DNA of 64,000 nt from Saccharina japonica. Lineage: Eukaryota > Sar > Phaeophyceae > Laminariales > Laminariaceae. The notes under the pieces are model-generated. The model ran no database searches. It saw nothing but the letters and a program-made list of their open reading frames with translations, and was not told the DNA's origin. The translations under genes were made by a program, and so were the position numbers. The stretch is from contig MEHQ01000492.1 in NCBI GenBank assembly GCA_008828725.1, forward strand, positions 1 through 64,000. The letters run 5' to 3'. Below, piece after piece: positions 22,946-36,299 of the stretch (its first letter is position 1; every line of letters begins with the position of its first letter).

Positions 22946-25900
22946 TTATCGTCGATACTTGACTTTCTAACTCCTCTAGCCTGGATGGCTCATGGAGGAG
23001 GCACAAACGTTCGCCCTCAACGGCAGGCATACCAACGAACTGTAATTCGCTACACCAAGGACCATAACCTATCCTATCTGACAAGCACGTGGCGTTGGTC
23101 TTTTGTAGAAGGTGCAGGACGGATCATTGTTGTATTCTGACGATACAGGACACCATGCGGACTATGGGGGGAGGGGCGTGAGACGTGAGGAGCGACTACT
23201 TGTGAATCACACGGTGGAGCAGACATCTCTCAATCCTGGTTCAACGAAACATACTTCAAGACGGAGATATACGCCGAACCACATATTGCTGTTTTCACTA
23301 ACACAGTTGAACACGAAATAGGTCTAACGTCTGCCGCAGTGGGCGTCCAAGTTATTGTGCGTAATGAAGTGAAACGCTGAAGTTTTCATGACCGCCCATA
23401 AATGTTGACTTCGATCACAGATTTGAATACACAACACATCTTGTGGATGTCCTCGATAAAACCAGTATAACTTGAGGGCTTGCTTATTTGTTCGCGGGCA
23501 ACAGGAATGCTCTTGATATTGAATTAGCAACGCCATGTTAGGGCTGGTGCCATTTATTAAGAGCGCGTCGCATGGAGAGCTTTGTGTATCACCAATATAC
23601 GAGTGACGCCGAAAACATTTGTTCGTGTAACTCGACTAACGGTTGGAGAGATGTTGCTATTTCTAGAACAGATATAGAGCAATCCCACGGTAGGGGTACC
23701 ACGTTTTGGCTCAATATTTTCTGACCGGTTGTGCTCCTCATGTAAGTAACCACCGGATACTTTTATAATTTTACTGGTATATTTGGTTTGGGAGTACCAC
23801 ATTAGGAGTTTTGGTCGGGTTGCGCGAACGAACCTTTCCGAGGTCATGCTTCGGGTGAGATTTTGAGCTCCTCATGTGAGGAGCTCAGACAATTCTGCTG
23901 AGCCCCTACCGTGAGATGAGTCTATACGACAATACTAATCATCTTGGGATGTAAACCGTAGTTACCCCATTTAGTAGCTCAAGCGGTCACAAACTATCGC
24001 CTCACAAGGATAACGAAGTGCAACCCCTAGCTATAGCACTGTGTGAGGAGGATATTACATAACACACAAAGAGAGCGGCGCCATAGCCGAGGGTCACGAA
24101 ATGTGACATCCAGTTAAGGGACACCACGCCACTCGCGGGGTTTGTTGTGGAGCATTCTCCGTGTGGTGTTACAAGAGGTACCATCCGCCGTAGTTTACCG
24201 TGATCGTAGGTGCTTTGCTTTGACAGCCTGCTATCGGCGACGAAGAATTCGGCCGTTCCACTTAATATATGTTTCAGTAGATTAGACATGACTAATCGAA
24301 CGTTCAAGAGTACGAGGTACTACTGCGTCACAAACAGATCATTTGGGGAAAGCTCAATGGTTGATGTGGTGGCCTCGTATACGATGCGGTTGCCCTGATT
24401 AGTCACATCAGAGATGCCTGCAACGTGTTTGCGACCCAGGGACGGAATATGACCGGCAGTGACGGCAGAACACTGCCGAATGCCTCGTGCAAATTAATGA
24501 GACGTCCAAGACTGCAGAGGTTTGCAGTTCAAGCTATAAACGTAACTTGCCAGGTACATAAAATGATCGATCACGGGCCCGTTGTGTATTCGGCATCAAA
24601 CGACACACTGCTGGAGATGAGGGGTAAGGGTTACCCTATCGGAACAGTAGCTTGGTCTCGGATTCGGGTCGCATTATCTGATGCCCCGATGCTATTTTCT
24701 ACATAGAACGCGTGCCGGCTGGTTTGTTTACCACTGAAGGCGTTCAAGTCTGCAATTGTCCACTAATCGCCTGGAGTACGATGTAACCAGCGGCTGGTGC
24801 TAGTGCAGTGTATTGCCCCCGGCGGCCGGGGACATGCTCCAGCTAGATACCCGCTGTTTTGTAGGGTAGGCGCGCGGCCGTTATTCCCTACGGTGTTTGG
24901 TCATGGATGGTGTTGCCCCCGCTCTTCCTTTGGCTACTAATCCGCCGGTTGACATTGCATATTTTTACCTGGTACGTTGATATCTGGGTATGAGAGATGA
25001 GAAACCCGACATGTAGTGGCATATTTTTCATCAATCCTTTGCTGTTGCAGAACGTCCCTTTCATGTAAGGTTAGTTATGAAAAGCATTGACTTTCCTACC
25101 GATAATGGTCGAGCCCTTCTCACCTTGGTTTTTGCTCCGGTCGAAGTTCGGAACACGGCGCTACCCCCACAAAACCGACCAAGCCAAATCGATTGGCCAT
25201 AATCTGATAAAACAAAAAATATTCGTGATTGCCGCTAGAAATAAAATCGACCCGACGCAGTTACGTTACTGAGCTCGTTTTTCAAACTCGTTTACTTTGG
25301 TGCTTCACAGCCAAAATCAAAGTCAAAACTCATATTTATCGACACGCTGAAGGCGGGAGAGGAGGCACGTGCTGCGATAGACGTGGCCCATTGTTTTCCT
25401 GAGGATGGTCACTTGATGAGGTCTGTATCCTGCCCAAAGACAGATTTTGGTTGGAAATAGAGATGCTTTATACCCGATGAGCAATGCCATGGCCTAACGA
25501 GACAACGAAAATACCACGAGTTAGGGTTAAGGAGCCCCACCATTTCGAAAACGGTTCGGCCAAAAAGTGACAACTCTATCGTAGCAGGCGACAGGAGCAA
25601 AACACGATTGTCACGGAACTTTCCTGTTGTGTGACAAAATATCCTGGTATATATATGTCGGAAAACGAAGCGTACTCGGTGTGTCGTGTTTGCGACCGGA
25701 TTACTAACGACTGTGCCAGCTAGAAAACGGCATACCGGGATGTTTTACTTTAGGCGGGTTCCGCGCTAAACACAGATTTTACTGGGTGCGGAGACGGTGT
25801 GTTTCCGCCCCCCCTCCTCCTAAGGTATAACTTTGTTGTCACATGAATCCACGACATAGGTATTAGGTTTTATTATGGTTTAAAAAAAACAAATTCAAAG

Positions 25901-28069
25901 TCGTGCCCGGGTTTCAACGCATTTCTCTATTTTACAGCGGCAAATATGCGGACACGCAGAAAACGAGAATAGTACGGAAATATCCTCGAATTTTGAAAAA
26001 TGCTCCGATCAGGCTGAAAACTTCACGGTATGGCAACTTGAACATGGTACTGACGAATCCGTTGTCACGTCGTTGTAGTTAGGGTATCGTGTAGAGATAC
26101 AGCCAAACAATTTCGTTATGTTACTTAGCCGTGGCAGCTTCCGTCGCGCTCATACCCGAGGGTAGGGGCACCTGAGCTATGGCCTGATCAACTTCCTGAC
26201 AAGTTCTACCCCCTTTAAGTCGGGCAAGCGGAGTCGATAGGAGAGGTGATTCAACAAGAAAAGGATTCGGGAATTACTGAAACAAAACGTTCGGCGCATT
26301 CCGTCTTTCTTATATTTATCGGGTTTCTTATCGGAGTTTGTCGTATTCTCAAAGCAAACCTTCACTTTTGTTTTTTCCTGGTTTCCAGGGGAAGTCCGGC
26401 TTTAGCGCGAAACCCGCCTCTAAGTTCAGGGTGAGGGGAAAATCTGAGATTGAATAGGTATAACGAAGGCGATGCTATCATGGGGGACTAACGCACTGCA
26501 TCCTACTTCACAACGGAAAACACCCAAGGTGGAAAAAAAGTCAAGCGCCTTAATATTCGGTGTTCCACTCGGCTGTCGATACACTATGCCCCCGGCAGAA
26601 GGAATCCCATAACCCGTCAACGAGTGTGCACCTCCCATGAGATATGCCATTGGGCTGCTCAAACATCGACCCAAGGAGCATGCTGAGACTTTCAGTCGGC
26701 ACCAGAGGGTCGCAGAGATCTCCGAGACTGGTGGTAGTAACGTGGAAGAAGAGGCACGCACAACGTAAGCGTGGGGGGAAATGCCCGCATCAACGACGAT
26801 ACAGTTCTAGCACAGTTAATATTGACGGGGTAAATGATTACATATTCGAGAATACGAAGAAATACATAGCCGGCACCGAAAGTATTGTACCTGAAGTAGA
26901 GGTGTACATCGAACCCACAATGATTGAACAATGAACGAAGAGGTGTCATATTTTGATGGCGTAGGTCCTAGTGCAAGATGAAGGACCGCCACCTGCTCCC
27001 CGTTTCCAGACACGTCCCCGCTTGAGCACTATCACGGTCCGTGCTACATTTGAAAACGTACTGTACCTTGCCGTCGCAAAGGGTGCTACAGTTGTTGAAC
27101 GTGACGCGCGCTACAGTGGGGGGAAACCTATTTGTTTATCAGGTTCGCCGCTTTGGGAGCTCTGTATTTCACATAAAACGTGACAACAGATACCATTTAT
27201 ATCAACATGATAATTCCCATGACGAAATAATACCATTGGTACAAATACTACAATTACAGGATAAGGATGGTGTTGCCTGAATAATGGATAGTGCAGTCGC
27301 AAAAGGGTGTATATATCGTATCACGGGTCATGAGGACGTAGGTCAACGCCCTATTTGACCTATTTGACATGTTCGCTGCAATGAGGTGCTGAACTGACAT
27401 GCAGACTATATTCGACACACGTGCAAACGTGGACCGCGTGAATAGGGCAATGCCCCTCCCTATAGATTCGACGACGAAGTGTATCTACCGGATCGGATAA
27501 CTTGTTTAACGCTAACGCTTGAACGCAACGTAGTCCCGGCCTAATCCGGTTCTAATCTACATAACAGGGTTGGAACCATAACCTTTCGTTTCATTTTAGT
27601 ACCGACTACGCCGTCCAATTCAATTTTTGTGACGCAATACAACTGAAAGACAGACAATGACCTTGACACTGTTCTGTACACCATATTAAGCACATCCTTT
27701 TCGGTGAACCGGTTTTTCGATGCCTTTGTGTGCCCTGTAATATCTCGAATGGCTTTAGCTGTCGAAACACGTGGAACGGCATACATGCATCTCATGTCTC
27801 CTTCAATTTTGCACGACCCTAGGGCGCCCTAACAATCCTTGGTCTAACCTGGGCTTCTCTCCACGAAGTATACACGGCATTGCCTCGCCCAAGAAACGGT
27901 CATTGGGATATAGAGACATACTCAGCTGGAATTGACACGACGACAAGGGCATTGGGTGCAAACGTCACTACCTTGCAAAATATACCTGGTATGACAACTG
28001 TACACCTGCACTGTGGATCTTGTCCAACCTGATTTCTCACATCATATTACCGGATCGCTCGGAAATACT
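22946..28069. other. Single-copy spacer between units
   Basis: This 5.1 kb has no counterpart elsewhere in the window that I can see, apart from one MITE. At 23864-23887 there is an 11-bp inverted repeat with a 2-base centre (TGAGCTCCTCA and its complement). ORFs are short and show no recognised domain. Confidence 0.5.
25362..25592 (+). mobile_element. MITE-like element (family M, copy 2)
   Basis: It begins GAGGCACGTGCTGCGATAGA and ends CTCTATCGTAGCAGGCGAC, both diverged forms of the family ends. The interior shares GGGTTAAGGAGCCCC and nearby sequence with the copy at 57559-57822 and, inverted, with 4607-4851. No clear target duplication is left, which suggests an old copy. Confidence 0.6.
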
Positions 28070-28969
28070 TCAAAACATACACTCGGTTTTCACGTGAAAT
28101 ACGGCGGGGGTCGCGGAACGGGTCGACAGGCTACGACGAGCTCTCTTGCTGGCGGGTGTATTTCCAACGGGGACGAAGCCGTCCTGGGAGGGGCCGTGCT
28201 GGTGGCAGTGGGTAGGCTGCTTTCCACTGAGTCCCCACCGTGATCTTCGGCAACAATTACCTACTTGGCACCTGACATTAAAGCTTATCAATTGGCCTAC
28301 GACGCTATCGGGTTTATGGTCGGAACACACTGTCGCCATACCGCCAGATAGTAAACCCCAGGACGGCGGCCTAGTGCAGAAGTCATGTGAGCAACGCCGG
28401 GTAATTACGGCCACCACGTTATCCCCCGCATGCTGTTTGCAGTACGCCGCCGTCTTGATGCCCTCGACATTGAACCTCGACTGCCTCATGCAGGAGTCAT
28501 ATGAGCAACGCCTGTCGCGAACGTTCACCATACCGTCCGCCGCATGCTTCTTGCAGTATACCCCAGCCTTGCTGCCCTCAGCGTTGAAAGTCGCCTTCGT
28601 CATGCAGGAGTCATATGAGCAACGCCGGGTTATGACGTCCACCATGTCATCCGCCGCATGCTGCTTGCAGTAGGAAGGCGTCTTGCTGCCCTCGACATCG
28701 AAACTCGGCTGCGTCGTGCAGGTATCATAGGAGCAACGCTTGCGGCGAACGTTCACCATGCCGTCTTCAGCATGTAGCTTGCAGAACGCAGGCGTCTTGC
28801 TCCCCTCGACATTGAAACTCGGCCGCTTCGTGCAGGAGTCATATACGCACAGCCAGATTTTGATGCTCACCATGCCGTGCTCAGCGTGTTGCTTGCAGTA
28901 CGCCGCCGTATGACCTTTGGCAGCGAAGCACCCCCAATTCATGCAGCCATCGCGTGAGCAACGCCCCAT
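28070..28969 (-). CDS. EsV-1-7 cysteine-rich repeat protein, seven repeats
   Basis: 299 residues from the ATG at 28969-28967 to the stop at 28070, starting MGRC like the paralogues. A GTG two codons upstream also keeps the frame but is less likely as start. Seven repeats follow: CSRDGC (15-residue spacer), CVYDSC, CSYDTC, CSYDSC, CSYDSC, then the diverged pair CSHDFC (with PSWG) and CQVGNC (with SRWGL and GKQPTHC). The tail has KRARRSL and ends KTECMF. It is the unit-2 counterpart of the gene at the left window edge and is divergent from the gene at 49029, about 20 kb away. Its 3' end resembles that of the plus-strand gene at 21302, so minus and plus genes are themselves old inverted duplicates. 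The probable role is metal binding; the function is unknown. Confidence 0.95.
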   Translation of the reverse strand: MGRCSRDGCMNWGCFAAKGHTAAYCKQHAEHGMVSIKIWLCVYDSCTKRPSFNVEGSKTPAFCKLHAEDGMVNVRRKRCSYDTCTTQPSFDVEGSKTPSYCKQHAADDMVDVITRRCSYDSCMTKATFNAEGSKAGVYCKKHAADGMVNVRDRRCSYDSCMRQSRFNVEGIKTAAYCKQHAGDNVVAVITRRCSHDFCTRPPSWGLLSGGMATVCSDHKPDSVVGQLISFNVRCQVGNCCRRSRWGLSGKQPTHCHQHGPSQDGFVPVGNTPASKRARRSLSTRSATPAVFHVKTECMF

Positions 28970-29045
28970 TGTCACCGGACACCGGTTGTTGCCAATGGCG
29001 GTGGGAACACCTGAAGAACATCAAGTAGCGGGTATAGCATAGCAA

Positions 29046-29062
29046 GGATGTATAAGGTTCAG
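29046..29062 (-). promoter_or_regulatory. Conserved TATA-like block upstream of EsV-1-7 gene
   Basis: Identical to the block at 605-621 (CTGAACCTTATACATCC on the minus strand) and about 80-95 bases upstream of the ATG at 28969. Confidence 0.4.
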
Positions 29063-30779
29063 GCGGAAATGTCACGCCTACAGCTTGTACACATGTTTCC
29101 ACGGTAAGCGACGATCAAACGACTTTCGCCGCCACGTGTTGCGCTACAACGGTCCTACCAATTTACTGATCGAACTCGGCGAGGAGGGAGACTGCCGGCC
29201 ACACCGGCAATCTACGGACATTGTACCGGTGTTTGATTGCTCAAGGCACTTTTAAGTACAGGTTTATTGAAAGAGAGATTACGATCGAAGGGAAACACTA
29301 AACTACTCTATTGGACAACCATGTGAGTCACGGGACTAGGATGCTGTTGCAGCCACATATTAGAATATACCCTGGTGTATGGATAGTTATGTTTCTGAAA
29401 GATCCTTCTTGTTTCGAACATATCTCTTCGTCGACACGGCAAGCCTATGCGGACACATTGCTCGAGCTTTGGGCTCGATCCGAACAATGTAGCTCGCATA
29501 CTAGGCGTTCGAAGGTGTTGTTTTGGTGGGAGTGGCCACAACGATTTCACGGGTGCTCAGTATGAGGCCTTACTATGTACGCACTTACCCATAAACAATC
29601 GCGTACTTTTCGCCCCCTCAAGATTTTATCCGCAGGCAGCCCAGCCAATAGAGTTAACCACAGCTAGGCAGCGTAACATGCAGAAAACACAATATTTCAA
29701 CGCTTGCCGCTCATAAGCACCAGCACGCAACACCGTGCGTGTGTCAATCGCCAATCTGCGCTGTACAGGTGTCGCCATTCATAAGTGTCTTCATCGGAGC
29801 CTATGGTTAGTGAGCAAACGTATAATGTTCTGTGCTGCTGCTGTGTGTGGCAGATGCACACTGACTCTGAACGGAACGGTAAGGATCAGACCGCATGCAA
29901 AGGCTATCAAATACGGTACAACCTCGACTGGCGACACAAGCAGGAGCGGGCCATACCAAGCGCGTGCGGCATGCCCACCGTTTCCAGCTGTGGCTATTGA
30001 TAGTTGCGTTATCAGGGGTTTCCATCCATCATCAGTCATCAACAATGACCACCTTTCTAGCTTCTGCCGATGTGCTGTCCATAATATGTGTGGCGTGTCC
30101 GGCGCGTGCCGCCAAGTACTACCAGGTACATGGCAACATTGAGCTTTGGTGATATGGTAAATCGGTCACGATGCCCGATTTTGGAATCAAAGGAGCGAGT
30201 TCAATACTCGGCGAGCTCAGGCCTACATTGTTTTACATTTTTGGTGAGCTTTTGTTTTGTATTGTGTCCGAACCCAGACGCCAGGGACAGCACACGAGCA
30301 GTGCAGAGTGCCTGCTACAACTAGATGGATGCAACGCTATATATACGCCTGTCGTCTGTGAGTACAACATAACGCAAGAACACGAGTTTTGGATTGATGT
30401 GTTCGCGCTCTATTGCTATGGGCCCCCTATTGTTGTACTTCATATATAGATGTTTTATTTATCAGACCCTGCGATCTGTAAAGCCGAAGGTCTCTGTAGC
30501 ATCTGTTGCTGTGCTTTACCGCAATTGCTAGCGGCAGAACCAAAGCAAGAGTGCGATGATAGTAGGCAGCCGAGCGCGCAGGCGATCCACAGTCGAGAGA
30601 GTAAGGCGCTGCATACTTCACACAGTAAGGCGCTGCATATTTCATATATATACACACCACTGGATTTTTAAATACAGCGAGGAAAATAAAGAAGGAAATC
30701 TCTCGCCAACAATCAAGAAGCGTGATCTATATCAAACTCCTCAAATCGTCCTTCCAACGGCGAGTTACGGGTTCTAGCG
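29063..30779. other. Gene flank and intergenic DNA of unit 2
   Basis: It matches 622-2380. The better conserved stretch 29805-29990 has open frames on both strands, as in unit 1, but no recognised domain. Confidence 0.55.
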
Positions 30780-31215
30780 GTGCACCGTGCACCTTTTCAC
30801 TCTGCATATCAAAACCGAGTCATTTTTGTTTCAGCACGCAAACAAATGACGCAGTAAGCACCGAGGGTCTTACTAACAGTAAGTCGTTTCTATCCCTGAC
30901 ACACAAAACTGAGTCAATTTCGACCACCCGCGAGAGAAACAATGCAAATTTTAGTCCCAGCACAAAAACCAAATTAATTTTGAACCCACCACTACAATCA
31001 AGTCAAATACGATCGCCATTATAAAACCAAAATAATTTCAAGACTCCTACTTGAAACTAAATTCATTGCAACCACGCACACAAAAACTAACTACCCACGC
31101 TTGAACTCAGTCGATTTCGATCCACAAACCAAAACCAAGTATTGTTGGGCTAGCACAAAAACCAAGTTTATTTTTATGCAGACACTACGTAGAACCACTT
31201 GAGGCCAGTTTTGAA
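30780..31215. repeat. Degenerate minisatellite, left part
   Basis: The same AAAACCAAGTCA / ATTTCGACC array as at 2400-2945, interrupted in this unit by the insertion 31216-32984 and resuming at 32985. Confidence 0.65.
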
Positions 31216-31530
31216 CACCTGTTTTGCACTGCCCACAACGCGAAAAAAAAAGTACTTTCAGATAACGCCTAATATGTGGAAAACGGGGTTGGGTCAATAT
31301 CAGCCCCGAACAAGGCCCTTTTCACAGACACCGTGCCCCCACAGAAGCCTCCAAATGACACACCACACGCAGAGGAACTCAATCAAGTCATGGTAGAGCC
31401 TGTTCGGTAGCTTGATGGTGCTTGATCCTCCTAGAGTTGGATTATTTCAGTTTCCCGCAGATGGAAGCATGTAGCGTCTTCGGTCGTAGCAATTACGCCG
31501 CCTGTTTAGACACTATTCACGGCCGAGGTC

Positions 31531-31731
31531 GTGGTGGAAAGCGTGGACGAAATCTCCCAGAACTCTTTCTGTGCCCGTGTATATATGCAAGGAAGGTTTC
31601 CAGGGGCGGGAGATATCGGAATCGATCTTACAGACGGCGTAATCGGCCTCAGAGGTGTGCCTCAAAAATCAAAGAAACGTGTACAAAAACGCAGTCATTT
31701 ATTTCCTGCTGCTTACGAGTACTCGTATTAA
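31531..31731 (+). other. Unassigned ORF in the unit-2 insertion
   Basis: 66 codons with ordinary amino-acid composition, including RFPGAGDIGIDLTDGV and a basic QKSKKR. A similar GDIRID string lies about 300 bases on in another ORF (31888-32139), so the DNA may be an old local duplication. There is no known domain and no second copy for a coding test. Confidence 0.2.
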
Positions 31732-32076
31732 TATTTTTCGAGAAAAATATTCGTTTTCAGCTGCAAAAAACAAATTATTTATACTATTAATACAAGAAAA
31801 ACGACCTGGAGCCACATTTTCAAACTTCAGCGACGAGGTCGCGCACCGTAGGGGGCACGGAATCGGCTGCCACTTTGCAACACTGCTGTGGGTGCGCTAA
31901 GGAGTCTTTTGGGGGGGGGAGATATCCGGATCGACCATGTTGATGGAGTTGTGGTGGATTGCATATTATCCCAAGGGAAAAAATCAGGGGTGTATTGGTT
32001 CCAGTTGTCGAACGCTGAAAGTAGATTCGGCCAAATCACGATTTTATGGTGGGAAATGCAACACAGGTGTGAACCC

Positions 32077-32281
32077 CACACTGAAGCCAAATCCACAGCC
32101 ATACGGTCACTGAAATCAAGTACATGTATGCGAGTTTAAAATTTTGACCAAGGCTCTCGTGATAGGGACCCCTGGCCACACTGAAGCCAAATCAACAGCC
32201 ATACGGTCACTGAAATCAAGTATATACATGTATGTGAGTTCAAAATTTTGACCAAGGCTCTCGTGATAGGGACCCCTGGCA
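32077..32281. repeat. Tandem repeat, 2 copies of about 100 bp
   Basis: CACACTGAAGCCAAATC at 32077 recurs at 32177, and both copies end CTCGTGATAGGGACCCCTGG. The second copy has a few extra bases (TATA) before CATGTATG. Confidence 0.9.
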
Positions 32282-32455
32282 AAATAGCCATAGCGGTTTT
32301 CTTACTTGATTAAACTATTGATTTTGTGTGCACTTTTCATCAAATTATCTGAATTTATTTTGTCTACTACTTTTGTTCCGCACTTTTCATCAGTTTTTCA
32401 GAATTGTATCTGTCTACGATACGTTGTACTCTAACATCAAAAGAAGAAGATGGGT

Positions 32456-32640
32456 GTCGTACACGGTTCTCGAACCCGTGACCGTCGTGTTGACAAGCCC
32501 CTGTACTACATTTTACCCTACCCGTACAAGTTGTGTGTACGGGCAGTTTATATTTATTTATACAGTAAACGTACTGCAACTCTAACGGGGAAACAAACGT
32601 GGTCACTCGGTTTCGAACGCGTGGCCCTCGTTCTTTCCTG
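32456..32640 (-). other. Two tRNA B-box-like motifs (possible SINE remnant)
   Basis: On the minus strand GGGTTCGAGAACC (about 32471-32483) and GCGTTCGAAACC (about 32609-32620) resemble the polymerase III B box GGTTCGANTCC. I could not fold a full tRNA around either: the acceptor and anticodon stems fail. Tentative only. Confidence 0.2.
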
Positions 32641-32641
32641 T

Positions 32642-32780
32642 TTATAAATCAAGTCATTTCAGACCCCCCTTCCAAAAATCAAGTCATGTCAGACCCGCCC
32701 TACAAAAATCAAGTAATTTCAGACCCACCATACAAAAACCGAGGTATCTCAGCACCACCATTAAAAAATAAGGTCATTTT
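32642..32780 (+). repeat. Minisatellite, about 29-bp unit
   Basis: Four to five copies of AAAAATCAAGTCATTTCAGA followed by a C-rich tail, more regular than the neighbouring arrays and apparently of the same family. Confidence 0.75.
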
Positions 32781-32984
32781 CAGTATTGATGTTCCTCCAG
32801 AACTCCAGGGCCTCACGCAAGTGGAGCAGATCCTCATTGCCATAGCCTGCGCCATAATGCGCGTGTACCGCTTGAGGGGAGGGCAGAGGGGGTTCTCGGG
32901 GCACGTAGTCGACGTTTTTTCATGTATTTTTACCCACCAACGCACACAAGTTGACGACAGTTACAAATAACCTGATGCGTGAGT

Positions 32985-33360
32985 GCCTATCGACATCTCT
33001 ACTATCTTAACCCCCTCACTAAAAAGTCATTCGCGGCACAAACACAAAAACCAAGTAATTTCCGAACCGTATACCGAAATAAAAAAACATCGGCCTACCC
33101 AAAAAATCAAAATCAATATCTACCATGCACACGAAACATAACAACTAAATTTAGACCAACCACACATAACTCAAGTCAATCTAAACCTACACTTAAACAA
33201 GAAAATTGCGCTACTCACATAATAATCAAGTATATTGCGACCACCTACACCGAAATGTCGTAGTCCATTTTGATTCCCACACTAAACCCAGGGCGTTTCG
33301 ACCCCCAGTACTGCAATCAAGTCAGTTTGGACCCCCTTTACACCAACTAAATGTGTTTCA
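32985..33360. repeat. Degenerate minisatellite, right part
   Basis: Continuation of the array at 30780-31215, matching 2555-2945 in unit 1. Confidence 0.65.
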
Positions 33361-36299
33361 TAACGTCGTTCTACGATATAGTAATCGTATGATATCATAC
33401 AGCGTGCAAATTGTTTTTTTTTCGTTTTCGCACCTCTCCCCTAAGCACGTTCCGTCAGAGAACTTTGTATTGCTATTTACTACCGTGTACGTACTACCCT
33501 ATATGTGCGCAACACTACCGTGCGCTGGTACGGCGCAGGCCGCACTCCATACAGCAGCAACTGTAATCAGTGGCATCCATCTGTTCAGTTGTGGAAACGG
33601 AATGGGGGGGTTTAAGGTGTAGTTGAGTGCATATCCGCGGTCATGTCAGCTCAGTTTGCAGATTGATATAATTTCACTTGTGCTCCTTCTCCTTCTCCGT
33701 CTCGTTTTAGGTTGGCGAGCTTCATGTTTCTTCGGGATCTTCGGAGGGCACCAGCACCCTTGGGTTAGGTCTGTGCAAATGGAATATTTGACGTGATACG
33801 AGAGCCACTTACCCCGTAGTGTCTAAAACTCGGCAGAAATATAGAGAAAAAGATGAACAACTAAAAATTTGAGCACAAACATTATCTGGAAATATGTGTC
33901 AATGACTCACAGATCGGCCAGAAGTTGATCGCGTACAGACATTTGATGATGGAAAGGCGGTTTAAAGATGGCTGAAAACGTACGAGTGCCTCTACATGTG
34001 CATCAGCTTACAGCACGTAAAAACACAGAACAATAGTAGCACAAAACGGCTTGCCCTCGAGCCGCCTACAGGATATACTCGGCGCTCAAAGACAATTGGT
34101 GTTGGAGGCATAGTGATATGGTGCCCCGTACATAGGAGGTCGGGCGATGTGTGCTATCGTCAAAGTAAGCATGTTGTCCTCGAAGTGTTTTCAGGCTGGG
34201 CTGCACGCTGAACAAGAGAGCACTTCGGCGATTAGCGTGTTAGCCGAAAGTAAAACGTGCAGCGGGCTGGTAACAATCGTGTGAGCGCCTGCCTCACGCC
34301 AGACGACTTTCGTTGGGGTGGGCGTTGGTACGATGGTCTGCGTGCCGGACCATGCGGTGTGTGTTGATGTATTTGTTGATGTGTGCTGCGTCTCTGGTCT
34401 CGGTACAGTCCGGAAAATTTGTGGTTCAATCATTCGTTTTTTGTTTCATAGGTATAGTATACACGTGTCGATTGAGTCAATGCGGGATACACCCCACCGC
34501 CGTCGACATTGACGTGATGGCTGCGAGTCCATGCTACACCAATAATCTTTATGTACTTGGGTTGGGTGCTTGAGTTATATGGCTGGGCTATGCGTTGCTG
34601 TCGCAGAGCTGGCGCTGTGCGATGTCCGATCCTGCGCAATCGCACGGCAACACCAGGATTTGCAGAAAAAATGTACAGAAACTCACTACCTGGTACCAAA
34701 TAATATATTATGTACTTTGTCAGAAAAGTCACCTAGTACACCATTCGAGAATAGCCATACCTCACGCCCGTCGTTCTGCGTAGAATAAGCGCATATTTTG
34801 GAATCGCAATTAACACAATAGGGACGTTTTTCGTTAAGATTCATGAATAAGCCCCCTGTTCGGAATTTCAAATGTGTATATAAATACGATGGACCACAAC
34901 AACAATGTTATTGTTTTGATACCCGTACCTTATTTGACGTTTGACGAGTTGAGCGGAGCGATCGGCGACTACGAACATGCCGACAGCCCACGGAACAGCA
35001 TATCCGTTGCGAAAGGTGACCACTGACAACGCCTATTTCCTGCCATCCTATAGAGCAGAAATATGACCATTCATACGATCCTGATGTAGGGAAAATCACC
35101 ACCTGATTTGTGCAAAATCAGCTAGGGTGGAGAGGTGCAAGCTGGACATGCTATTTTATTGTGTCTAACCTTTATTGATATACCTGTAATAGTGGTGAAA
35201 TTGATCCTACGCTTTGCTTCATCTCCGGATTTCTCCCGTATGTAAAGACCTTACCGCGCGGGTTTTCGCCGGCGCGCGTGTCCGCCTCTACCATAGCCGC
35301 CGGCACCGACGATGCTCTAGCTCGGCGCCGCACGCCTTCGTGCACGGTCTCGACATCATAATCTATGGCGGGCATCTCCGCACTCTGCGAGCCCTGTCCG
35401 CCCTCTAAGCATTTTGACGCAACGCCTAACCACAGGAATATTATTGTATCGTGATTTCTTCGAGAACGTGCTTTCCGGACTCCGGTCCTACGCAAGGGTC
35501 GACCGCCGTGCCGGCGCCGCCGTAAAGAGAAACCTGTGCGGACGAACGCAAGGTCGAGATCTACGACATGTTTCGCACTCCTTGCACATAACTGCCGTCC
35601 ATGTTTGTTTCCATTACGTGTAGTACGTAAAAAAACGTCACTGGTTCGTTTTTTTGAGAGCACCAGAGCTTGACCAAAGAACCCGGGAGTGTGTCGATAT
35701 TACAAGCGCGAGCATGGCCGACTTGGGCGCTGGCGGGCTTAGGCGTGTCGAGGGGATAGGGTAAGGGAGTAGTGGCCGGTGTGGCATATTGCAGTTGCTT
35801 CATCGTGGAGGGGGGACGGTCGCACGGAGTCGACTATGGAGGGGGAAACGGTACGAATGCGAACGACGTGGAGAGCCCCCTCTGGACGAAACGATGAGGA
35901 GTATCATATTTTTATCATGCCAGATGGCCAGAAAAGGGTGGCAATGTACCCTGGCTGCTTCCCAGGTGTGGTGTTTTATATATCGAACAACAAAAAGGCA
36001 GGTTACGTTGCACTTCTGCATCCAGTGTAAGGGCTTGACGAGCCGTGGATTTATCCGCCGATGCCATGCTGCACCAGGTCAGAGCCAAAGGCGGATCATA
36101 CATACGAACATGAAGAAAATCAGATATGTATACTTTTAACGCAGCCGAGTCCGTCGATAAAGCGAAAGGCGGGCCATACCTATTTATTCCACATATCAGA
36201 TATGCATACTCTTGCAATCACAATCCGTCACGAGGAGGACAAGACAGAATAAAAGGACACTGCAATGGCCGTGTGTTGTCTCACGTGCTTATACCTCCT
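33361..36299. other. Intergenic DNA of unit 2
   Basis: It matches 2946-6240. It includes the empty site of MITE copy 1 near 34938-34965 and a GC-rich block at 35200-35600. No gene is firmly supported. Confidence 0.55.
35172..35663 (-). pseudogene. Candidate ORF or dead gene in GC-rich block
   Basis: A 163-codon open frame with no recognised domain. The C-terminal half aligns in frame with unit 1 (shared strings PAA, VEADTRAG, SISPL), but unit 1 is closed by a TGA upstream and the two copies differ equally at all codon positions. It may be a former gene or a chance ORF in GC-rich DNA. Confidence 0.2.

Larger units (their letters stand above)
31216..32984. other. Composite insertion found only in unit 2
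   Basis: About 1.77 kb with no match in unit 1, where the flanks (about 2540 and 2560) are contiguous. It holds two related plus-strand strings (GDIGIDLTDGV near 31610 and GDIRIDHVDGV near 31920), a 2 x 100-bp tandem repeat, two tRNA B-box-like motifs, and a short minisatellite. No inverted ends or target duplication were found, so the insertion mechanism is unknown. Confidence 0.6.

Noticed and set aside
32456..32640. A tRNA gene on the minus strand
   Set aside because: The B box fits but acceptor and anticodon stems do not form; kept only as a weak SINE hint.
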